Notes under the pieces: generated by a model
Seen by the model: only the letters and a program-made list of their open reading frames with translations
Database searches by the model: none
Told to the model about the DNA's origin: nothing
Assembly: GCA_010645155.1 (NCBI GenBank)
Contig: CM021316.1
Span: 4,227,220 to 4,291,219, forward strand
Length of the DNA stretch: 64,000 nt
Direction of reading: 5' to 3'
DNA from: Tigriopus japonicus
Taxonomy: Eukaryota > Arthropoda > Copepoda > Harpacticoida > Harpacticidae
Position numbers and translations under genes: made by a program
Shown: positions 32,501 to 44,500 of the stretch, piece by piece
Position numbering within the stretch: position 1 is the first letter of the stretch
Layout of the letters: every line of letters starts with the position of its first letter

Positions 32501-35500
32501 GTTGTTGAAATACAAACAATTACAAAAAGTTGTTGATATCTTGATTAAAAGCGTCACTGTTTACAAAATCAAAAGCAAATTTCGTCGAAAAATATTATCA
32601 GATCTGTCTAAATTTTGACATTTTGCACTAACTCGGAAAATCAGGCCACAAATATTACCCCGACAGACATGACAATTTTTAATCTCAGTTTTCCAGAAAA
32701 ATAAATTTTCACTTAGAAGTTCAAATGGTCACATCTTGTTTAAATGGTAAAGAAGCCATGAATAGTAATGGCTTTAAACAAAATCTACAAACTAAAAAAG
32801 TGGTCCCTATCAATTGCAAAACATTTTTAAGTGGTCTTTTACTTTGCCCCTTTATCTATTTTCGGCTCTACTAATATAACTATTTCTTTGAGCATGCTTT
32901 CAAGAACAGTAAAATATCCTTTTATGTCAAAGTATTTGAAGCATCAGTAGAAAGGACGACAAAAATACTAATATTTTGTCGAAATTTTGCAGCGATTGAA
33001 AGACAAGATCTAAGTTGAACAGATAATAATCAAGGCAGGGTGAGAATTTACAAGAGAAAAATATCATTCCTTTATCACTTTACTCAATGAAAATTGGGCA
33101 GAACATATGGTAGTTATTTTCCACGACCATGGTGAAAAGGTGCAAGTTTAAATCATTTGAGGGTAAAATCCAATCTCGATATAAGAAACTTTTCTGTCAG
33201 CGGCAAAATGTTGCTTATATCCAGATTTTTCTTATATCGAGACTCAAGAAAATTGGCTCAAGAAACGATAAAAAATACAAGGAAACTACCAGAGGAGTTC
33301 ACCTCACATTTATATAACCTTGTAAGCATACTTTTATTACTACAAAATCCGACAATGACTCAAAAATTAGCTTTTAAAAAATAGTTATAAAAACACACAA
33401 ATTTACATTAAAAGTCCATGCATTTATATCTCTATTACAAAGCTTCAGAACTTGTTTCAATCTCAATTTGACAGAAAAAATGAAAGAAGAAAGTACAATG
33501 TTGTCATCATGATTGGTATATTATCCAACCTGTATCACATGACACTTCCTTGGATTGCTTATTTTCCACTAGGTTTTGCTTTGGCAGACACACAATTTTT
33601 TTCACTCTCAAGCATTGCAAGTTTGTTGGCAAAATGAGCTTATATTATTTTTTAAAATTGTCGACAATTTTTTTTTTAAACTTAATATCATTAAAAAAGT
33701 TATTGTTGAGTGGCATGTTGGACATTTTTAGCGATTTTAGGGTTTAAAATGGAATTTTTCGTGCTCTTGACTGAAACTTGAAAAGGGCAAGTTGTTTTTT
33801 TCAAAAGAGGCGCAAGGCGCGAGAGCCCAAAAAAGTGCGCAAAAGGCTTTAAAAACTTTACAAAGCGCAAAGTTTGCGCAAAAGCGCAAAATATGGAAGC
33901 ACTGCATCGATCCTTTTAGAAATGACTCGTTTTGTTTTGTTTTGTGTTGTGACCAATAAAGCAAATATAAAGCAATACAGCAAGAAAAATAGGCCAAATC
34001 TTTGAAAATGTTTCTTACATCGAGATTGAGGAAGAATGCAAAATTTCTTATATCGAGAGTTCTTATGTAGTAAAATTTTAGTCAACACGGAAAAGTTTTT
34101 TATATCGCGAAAATTTCTTAAACTGAGATTTCTTATATCGAGATTCGACTGTATTTGAAAAGATCTTAGAAAGTTCTTGTAAGTTTTTAGGCAAAATAAA
34201 GTCTTTTTCCTTTCTCCATCTCACCATAAACAAGCTGGAACCGCAACACGATCCTGATTTAAACTTGTTTTAAAAAATGTCTTGAAATTGTGGAAATGAT
34301 ATCAATTCTAGATTGACCCTTTTTATATATTTAGTGCCCATAGAAATACACTAAAACTTCCGTTTCATTTCTTGCATTCACACAAGAGCAGAGAATCGGA
34401 TCCGACAGGTCCCCAAAATACAATTCAAACTTGATTTTCACAATCCAAATCCGAAACCGACAGCTTCCAATCAATCCAAACGAATAAAAATCTGAATCCA
34501 AGAATTTGTAGCTCAATCCCAACGAATCTGAATCCGGAAATTGCTACCCAATTCGAGCGAATCTGAATCCAAAAATTTGGCAGCTAATCCGAAAAAATCC
34601 GAAAATTTATTGGGCAATCCGACATTAATCTGAAAATTTTCGGTCAATTAATTTAATTCTGGTTACTTCTTGTATTTTGGCCAAAATTAGATTTCAACTG
34701 ATGGACTTTTTAATATTTTGGCCTTTTCCGGGAAAAATTTTTTAGGAAAGACTTTCTATTATTTTGGCAAATATTTCAGGTAATTGGTGCAGAATAAATG
34801 AATGGTTTATGCAGAGTAGGGCCTACCCAAAATGTACCAAATATGCTAAAATGCCTGCAAAAAGGCAATTACTAAAATTAAACAATCACAACCATATCAA
34901 CAGTTATAAACACAAAAACTACGTCATGAAATGGGTCAATTTCTAAAATTCTATTTTTAAATCAGTTTGGTGTAAAGTGGGCTTCTAATCATATTTACCA
35001 AAAATATTTTGCGTAAATTGGTATACACAGATAAAATTACTTATGGCGTAATGGGTAATAGATGGCATAGTGGGTAGTACAGTGTGGCCCAAAATTGTGT
35101 TTTCAACACTCGACACAGTCTGTCTGGACACATTGAAGTCCTGGGCAATGGAGATGGCACTGTGGCCTGCTTCCCTGAGGGCCACGATATTGATCTTGGT
35201 GTCGTCATCAAGGTTGGCCATGGAGTCAGAGGTTTGCGTCGAGGTCGAGTTAAGGTAAGGATCACAATAGTCTGGATAGTCATTTGCAATATTATTAAGT
35301 GAAAAAAGCCTGCAAATTGCCCTAATTAACGAGGTAATTACTTACTGATTGGGATTGATGAATCGGGCGTGGAACAAAGGATATTTATTGTCCTCTTTGT
35401 CGAGAAATAACTCCTTCGGACTTGCTTTGATGTTGTTTTTGGCACCGTCAGTCAATACAAGAAAAGGTGCCAAATTCAAATTTTTATTTAAGAAAAATTC

Positions 35501-38500
35501 GAAAAACTGTGTAAAGCCAATTTTGGGCCACAATATGGATGGCATAATGGTTAATAAATGGCATAATGGGTAATACATGGCCAAATGGGTAATAGATGGC
35601 ATAATGGGTAATAGATGGCATAATGGGTAATAGATGGCATAATGGGTAATAGATGGCATAATGGGTAATATATGGCATAATGGGTAATAGATGGCATAAT
35701 GGGTAATATATGGCATAATGGGTAATAGATGGCATAATGGGTAATGGGTGGCGCTATGGAAAAATATTTGTCAACCAACAGGATTTTGGGGGGTTCGAAA
35801 AAATATATATTAAATTTGTTGTCTCTTATTTACAAAACAAATCTGGGCCCTAATGTTTAGCAGCTACAGACAGGTCAAATCAAGCAGATGGTCAACACAA
35901 CTCAGTCAGATTAGACACCCAGTACCTGCCTACCGTAGATCAAAACACCATGAGAGCCACAACCATATGGCATTGAGTTCATTCCTTCATATATGTAACA
36001 CAATTCTCAAGTGACCGTTTCTTCCCACAGTCAGTTGTTCATCTCGATTTCATTTTGATCGTACTCGGTCATACTTCTGTATTGTGACGCTGCCTACAAC
36101 AACCCTAATAGTCAATGACATTAAGTGCAAGTACAGGCATGGCTTGGCTGGTTTGTGTCAGTTGTTGTGTCGGTGCCTGTGTAGCATCCTAGTCACTCTG
36201 AACAGAACATCTTTCCCTAAAACCCCTTGTTTTGAATTTTCAAGCGCTCTCGCGACCGCCCGCAACAAGAACCTCTCAACAAGGACGCGAACTTCAGCTG
36301 ATGCGTAGCCATGGACCACGGAAATTCTGGACGGCTGACGGCCACGCAACCTTTTCAGTAAGCGTCATGATGCTCAGGAAGCTACGTTACTTAATTCAGA
36401 CTTATGTTAGATGTTAACAACTTAGTTACCTTTTTTCTAGCTTATTTTTTCAGTCTCCACATCTCTCATGTTAAGAAGTTTCACAGGTTTGATATTTTTG
36501 TAATACTCATGCATGGATAGACAACCCAAAACATCAAATTTTAACATAGTTTTAACTTGAGACAATCCAATTTGATTGAATATATGTAAATATCCATAAA
36601 AGTGATTCAGATAGGCGATTTTTTCATGAAATATTTGGTATACCTTAATGGCTTATGGTTACTGTAAGCAATTGGTGATTATATAGCTTTATTGCACATG
36701 AAAAGCTATAATAAAGTTTAATTTCTCACCCTTTGTGCATTAATATGTATCAAATATAAAAGCATTGAGACATCATACTATTAATTTGCCAAGAGGCCCA
36801 ATGGGTGTGTCATGTTTATTGACTGACACATTTTTTTATCCCTTCATTAAGTCAAATTAAGATACCTTTATTTAATTATATACATTCTTAGCAGAGTGCA
36901 CATTCCTACTACCTTATCCCCATGTCAAGTTACAAGACCTGGGTTTCTCAGTAGATTCATTCCTATTAAAGGATCCAAATAGTAATGAGAAGCTATGATT
37001 CAAGTCACACTCCCACAGTTTCTTGATCTGCTTAATGATGTCTTGAAAAAATTATTTCTTTGGTGACTTTGTCAATGGACCAAATACATTTGTGTTTCAA
37101 TTTTGGGCACATATATGTTAAGAAAAATAGTCTGTTTTGAGCTTAAAAGATGCCCAGAATTATGCCTCACACAATGCACACACTTACTTTCTTGGTTCTT
37201 ACTTGCTTGGTTCACTCACATTTAAAAAAAAATATATGGATGTTTGGTATATGGCTGAATCACCAACAGAACAAGCCTTGGCATCAAGATGAACTCACAC
37301 CATGAACACTCTAGCAGTGGTTGAGACTTGATTGATTCCCAAAATAACTTAGGGTGAGAAGGTACTTGTGTCACTGAAGCTGTTGCACTATCAAAGGTGG
37401 GTGTGCCATCAATCATAGACTGTAGCACTACAGCAGATGAAGGAGTATTGCCATGAGCCAAATGACCTGAACATGACTTAAAAATCGCACTTAAAAAGCA
37501 CTGAACAGATGAATTAATCACATTTCAAGATGATTTTTCAAGATGTTTCAAATGTTGTGAGTGAGAAGCGACTGGCAAAACAAACAAGGGTGACTGCAAA
37601 TTGTAGGCCTTCTATAATTGTGATTTGGATCTTGCAAAATGATTAAGGCTCAAGTCATTTCTTCAAATAATAGAAACCTGCCATGAGCTTATGAATAGCA
37701 GAAGGAACTTGACACTCAAATTATAAAAAGATGTTGTTCTGTCATGAGATGAAATCATGCTGTCTGCTCGTCAATGATCTCGTCACCTTTTGAATGGCAG
37801 ATGTGGCTAATCCTGCCCAATGAGAATTGGCTGGGGTTGCCTGAATGACGCATAATTTGAGACAGGCACTTTTTCCGATGTGGTTTCAAATCCTGTATTA
37901 AGAAATCCTTGTGCGTAGCACACGGTGCGGCTCTGCAGTGAATTTGAACGAAATTGCCAATAGACAATAGAAAAAGGTGTTTGAAAGCAAACATCACTCA
38001 AGAACAAAGTTACAGCATGAAATAGCGCTGCTTTTCTTGCCATTATTTTTTATAATGTAAATAATCCTTCCATTGATTGAGTCAAGGAACTATAGATCAG
38101 TACGACCAGTTCAGTTTGGTTCATAGGAACAGCCAAAAGATGGAATGAAAGTTTCCTTCCACTTATAACTTTGGCAACACTTGCACCAGGCGGAGGGTCA
38201 TCGCTAGAGCCAAGATTTTTAGGTGAAAAATTAGAAAATAACTTTTCACCTTTTTTACTCCTTTTGATGGGAAATTTTTTTTTGCCCTTTTTAGCAAAAA
38301 AAAATATATTTTTTGACACTTTTTGGGCCGAGATTTACAACATTTACCACCTGGTTTAGAGAAAGTGATTTCTAACTTAGTGAAAAATGGTCATATTTAT
38401 ACTATCACTAAGGAAGGGCATTGATTTAAATTCACATTTAATTTCAAGAGGCTAGAGGCAGTTCTTTGAAAAATGTAGAAAGGAGTAAAATTTACAATTA

Positions 38501-41500
38501 TTTTTTTCCATTGGCCTTCCAAAGAAAAAAGTTGGTAGTGCATTTATCTAACTTCTTCATTTTTTAAAGAATTGGCTTCTGGGCACTGCGCAAAAAAAAC
38601 AGCGCATTGGAGGTTTTGTGAGTCAATCAAATTTGGCGCCTCAAATGACAAGCTCGTAAACTTGTCCATGTTGAAAATGATGGTTCAAATGGCACAACTT
38701 GGTAAGAATTTGGTGTGGGCGTGGTATGGTAGCCGACTGCGCCATGCAGTGTGAGGCTACTGAGGTAATCAACGGCAATAATACTTCACATTATATTTTC
38801 CGATAGAAATTCAAAGTCTCAAATAAGGATAAAAAGCGTGTCAGGTGAATCGGGATTCTTAGGGTGACCTCGGTATACTTCAACATTCCAATACGTTCAC
38901 CAATGTAAGTGCTTCTATTGTAAAAGGCGCACAATTAGAACCTTTTTTTTACATTTTTTGGTTATTTTCTTCACCTATTTACCACTTTTTTGGCTTTTTT
39001 CTTCACCTAAAAATCCTGGCTCTAGTCATCGCTTTCCGAGACAAAATGGGCTTAAAGCGCTCAATCCTCAATATTGTGAGCTTATCATTGTCTTTTTTTG
39101 ATTTCTTGTAGTGTCCATTTATTCAATCTCGATCTCAAGCCTCTCAAATTGGAAATCTAGTGAATGGTATCGCTCAAAAAGCAGATAAGAAAAGCGACGT
39201 CCTTCTTTCGTAACCGATTTCGCTGGGCAATCCATGGCTTTTTGCCGCTAGCAATAAATTTTTGAAATTATCACCAAACCTATATGCCCTTTTTAAATCA
39301 TGTCCCATTAGGTGTATGGCTTTCCAGGTCTCAATAAGCATTGCTTTCATGCGCATTTGATTTTTTGATAAAAATCCCAGGTCCTCATGCAAATCCCGAA
39401 TCCTCACTCGATCTTTAAATTTCACGCCTGTCAGTTCTCTCAAGATGCTATTCATGGCTCTCTGAAGCTCCTTCTGTAAGCTGTTCTGTTCTTGATCCTC
39501 AGCGGTTCGGATTTTGAAAAACAAGGACGAGCAGTAACGTATTTTTTAGAGGATAAGGGCCACCTTTAAGTAGGACCTTGGGATCCGAGAGAGTAAGCTT
39601 CTTACGGTGCCAAGGTGTTTTTGGATGTCAGATCGGTGGTTTTCTAGTAGGTGGGTCCATTTGAGATCGGGTTGGACTAGAATTCTAAGGATCTTGCATA
39701 CTGGAGATTCTTCCACAATTTCTTCTCTTACCAATATCGAGACTTATTGTGACTCAATCACGTTGTTCCAAATGGCTTTTTAGGCTTGAATCAGAATACC
39801 CAAAGACATCATGGCACTTTTTGAATCCAGAATTTAATGGGGAACCACGGTGTGAAAATGTCATTGAGAGAAGATTTAAAGATGCTCTCAAAGAGAATTA
39901 ACCTTCAATTTGGCTACCTGGCCTCTCAAGGGCTTCATATATGTGACTTTTTCATTAGGTACTCGATGAAATACGAAAAATATTCATATTTTAATAAAAC
40001 CGACTCTTTTTGAACATTCCCGCCCTAAATCGTCACTTTGAATATCATCCTTTGTCAACATGATCTTGAGTGTGACCAACATTTTCGATGAATTGTTCAT
40101 TCGTTCATATTATGATTGTGTCTAAATTGATAAGGAGCACTTCAGGCATTACTCAAGTACGAAATATCTCATCAGAGGATGACTTCCAATTATTGAGATT
40201 TTAAAATGCACGCATCAAGAAGTAGAATTGTTGCCAACAAGGCCACAGTCGTCTGTGGAAGCCACCCTGCATTTGTTGACATTCTTCAAGTCGTTGAACG
40301 AAATGAGAACCCTCTCGTGGCACTTGGTTTAAGAATAATAATTGCCATTTGTTTGTGGTTTGCTGAGTTGTAAGACTCGGAAAATTCCCGTTTTATGTAG
40401 CTCCAATGCAAAATTGTGGTAGTTCGCGGTTACAAAGGGACAAATCAAAATGGTGTGTTCTTTTTCGCAAATCCACACGTATCGGCCATGAAATTGAATC
40501 CAAAGTGAGCCGGGTTGGCTGTGCCAAAGCTTTTGCAAATGGATCACCAAGAAATGAACTGTCTTTCCCTTCTGAATCAACCATCGTTTTACCAAAACTC
40601 TTTTACAATCCAAATCATTGGAAGAAATGATGCAAACAAGCACTAAAAGATCAGTTTCTCTTGCATGTGGAGAACAAAAAAGAGTCAATTGCAAGGGATC
40701 AAACTAATCTTTGACAGAGATGCAAAAAAAAGTTAACCCCTTATCAATCCAAGACGATACAGAATCAAATGAAAACTATTGAGTTGGACCAAGTCGAGAC
40801 CCACTGCTGTGGAACAATGCCTAAGGATTTTTGGATTACAGAAAACATTGAGCAGTGGATGGTATCCCATGACTTTGTGTTACAAATCAACAAGGCGTCA
40901 GAACATCTCAAAGATAACGCAAATGGAATATCAAATAAACAATCTCAACGTCCATGAAACCAATTCACCCAAAAGGAGAATAATGCATGCTAAAATGGCT
41001 CTTAGTATGCCCTCAGAAAGAGTTGGATGGAAAAGCTGCAATGTGCTCAAAAAGATCCTTAACCCTCCCAAAAATTAATAAAAAAACTTCTTGTTCATTT
41101 GAGTGAACAATTTTACACAGAATAAAAACTCATGAAGAAGGTAAAGGCATAAAAATGGAATATCATCAATTCAGTTAATATTGAGGCGAACATCATTTGC
41201 CTCAAGAACAGACGAATCGTGATTTCTTTGTAAAAAACTGTCACTCGAGATATGGAGAATTTGATTTGTCCCAGGACCTTATTGGCAAAAATCTACGTAT
41301 GGTAGTCTTGATAAACATTGAGAAGACCCAAAAACCGAATCTTATCCTCCGCGTAAATAACGGACTAACTCTGACTTAAACATGCCAAATACTTGACACA
41401 AAAAATAACCTACAAAAGAACAAACTTGAATGTAACAGTAAAAGACGCTACTTGTGCATGAAAGATACGGCTTCACTCATGCAGAGGACGTTTTCTTTGA

Positions 41501-44500
41501 AATGTATTGCACGTTTATGAAACGTACAAGAGATAGCAATATGTTATTCCTCAAACTTCTACATATTCTGTTCAAGTACAATAGATTACATGCGTAGTTG
41601 AATGTTGACCAACTCAAAACATCAAAATTATGCCCATCATAATTGTTTCATGAAAGTCTTTTGCGATGATGTCTTAAACTACCTAGATTATTAAGAAATA
41701 TCAACTAAAAACTTCAAAGCCATTGTTATAACGTTTTGGAAAAGCTGACAATATCAATTCAGATGGATAACAGAACCCACAAGCAGATGCAATTTTGTCT
41801 TTCATTGCACCTTTTGGTCACACTTCCATTTGCCTCAAGAAAAATATCCTTCGAACTCACTTTTTAGGGCGGGAATGTTCAAAAATACCCATTTTTTTTA
41901 AAATGTAAATATTTTACGTATTTCATCGAGTACCTAATGAAAAAGGGGCAGATATGAAACCCTTGAGAGGCCAGGTAGCCAAATTGATGGTTGATTCTCT
42001 TTGAGAGCATCTTTAATTCTTCTCTCAATGGCATTTTCACACCGTGGAACAACTTTGTTTTTATTGTATTATTTAAGTTTAGGCCCAGGGAAAGTTATAA
42101 ATTGTAACATTTTTTAATAACTTTTTTTAAGAAAACTTATCTTTATTTACCTTATGAATCCAAATTAAATAAAACTTCATACATCAACAGCTGAGTTATT
42201 TGACTTTGAATGGTCCATTTTTGACCCAAGAAAGCCGAAAAACGCTAGACTGTTTGAGAAACTAATTTTTCAAAAATAATTTCAAATTTTACATCCATTT
42301 CAATCCTTGTGTTTTTCACTTAGGGGGCATTACACCATCCCACTTAGTTGTTTGATCATTCTGGTCAAAATTGAAACTTGTTAAATAGTATGAAAATTGG
42401 GGTCACTACTCTCTCTCTCTGTTGAGCTCTGTGGTTTTGGGCTAAATACAGAATTTAAAAAAACAAATATTTTTTACAAAAAGTCTTGAGCAGTGCTCCT
42501 TACATTCATATTTTTTGCAATACAACAATGATGTGGAAATTTAAAAAAAAATGGCTGCCAAGTGGCAACTTTTCCTCATATTTGGCCGTCAAAAGGCAAC
42601 TTTTGATCTTAAATTTGGCCGCGAGTCCTCCTTGGGACCTGGCAACGCTGCCAGCGAGACTTTCATTGTGTAAGGCACAGGGTGGATATACGGAAATTTT
42701 TGTTGGATGAGTTACAGCTGTTGAAGAGCCAAGGTTGCAGGTGAAAACTTGATATTCCCGAAGATTATTACTTAAGTTGTGCCCAAACAAACAACAAGTG
42801 ACTCTGACTTCAACTTAGGGATGGGTGACAGCGGCAATTTTACCCTCGACTCTGACACCAACACCGCAAGGTAGACACCCACGCCGACACCGACACCTGT
42901 GTTGAAGTTGCCCATCAACGTTGTGGTGTCGACAGTGACACCAATAGCGTGTTGCTCATAATGAAGTCAAAATGTGCCCTTCTGGACTGTAATATGGAGC
43001 ACCAGTTTTGACAGACCTACCCATTCTAAAGACATTTCAGTTCATGTTACTTCAACATAAAATGGAGAGAGGGAAAATAAGCTTACATTTTACAATACCC
43101 TAGCTGGGTGTGTGATTTTCTTACTTTGCAAGTCTGTTTTTGGAGTTTGGTAAGCGTTTATTTTTATAATAAAAATGTTTATTGCGATAGTTTTTATTAG
43201 AGGGCTAAAGGGAGAGAAGAGACACTCCCACTCAGCCGCTTGCGTGGTAAATTGCTTTGGCTTTGGTAGCCTGGAGTTGGGCAGAGCACCTCAAAGTGCT
43301 CTAAAAAGAAGAGTGGCTCGACTGCCCAGGCAGAAATTTGTCAATTTTTGAGCTGATTTTGTAGACAAACGGGTCACAAAAATACCTTCTTTTACCATTA
43401 GTATTCAAGCCCATTGTCATCCCAACACCCAAAGCACACTAAAACATGAAATACGTTGGTCAAACTCGAATTTGAAAATGTCAGGAATGTTATGATTAAG
43501 AGGTTGTGTTATACTGACATTATTCTTTGCGTAGTTAAACACTCGGACTTTGTAACATAGATATGAATAGAAACGACATTTTCATTTTTGTGGGACAATA
43601 GGTGGAAAATGTTTTTTTAATGCGCCCAAAGTTTCCAAGGAATAATGATGTATCAATTATGGTTGATTTGAGCAGAACCATGTCCTATTTTCTGTCTTAC
43701 TAGTAAAATAAGATTTATCTCATGTAAATTTGTAGTTTTGAATTTGTTGCCCTCAAATCTTGACAGGGAATAAACAAGAGTGAAATTGTTTAAGACAGGG
43801 CTAGACATATTGCAAATATATGAGTATTAGGCCCCAGAAAATAATTTTATTTGCTGTGGAGCAGAAATCCCAGACCTTAAATAATGTAGGGTCATGTAAT
43901 GGTTATCTTCAGCTAGCCTTACCCTCAAAACGTCTGAGTTTTCTTCTCCGCAGCAAAAGAATAAAAGAATATAAAAAGAATATGCCTGTCTTTTCTTCAA
44001 AGACTGGATTGTCCCAACCTTGGGAGTGTGTCCAATTTGACTATGACCAGAGACAACTTTGTTCTCAGTGACAAGACTTGAAGGAAGAGAGCTTGTTGAT
44101 GTTAATCTGTTCCATGCAAAGACTCTTGAGCAAAGAAGCGACACGACATTTTTTGTCCCGCCAAGTTAGGCCATTGTTTGCAAGTCTACAGAACACCCAA
44201 GACCTTAATTTTCCCTTTTACCTATTCCAAAAGCATAAAATGCATTCATATGATGCCATTTGGTGTTCAAAAATCTATTTGAGCTTTGATTTGTTGTATT
44301 TTAGGCAAAAAAGTCATGCACAAGTTCAGTTTTGCAAGAATAAAGGTTGAACAAAATAACACTTTCTTCCAAGTTTTGCCATTTTATGATATTGAATAGA
44401 AACTAAATAATTTCAGACTCTATTTAACTGAATATGAATTAAGGATAGATAGTATCTAAGTAGTTCACAACTATTGTTATTAATAAATACATAAGTCAAT

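Noticed and set aside
35537..35750. Regular short repeats that could suggest a CRISPR array
   Set aside because: Units are contiguous 19 bp tandem copies without spacers, in animal DNA; this is a minisatellite.
35342..35778. Repetitive minus-strand proteins with YPLCHLLPIMPS-type units
   Set aside because: They arise because the 19 bp unit cycles through all frames without stops; no gene is implied.
40329..40694. Possible THAP or P-type transposase in the 2.2 kb element
   Set aside because: No THAP cysteine/histidine spacing or catalytic motif could be found in any frame.
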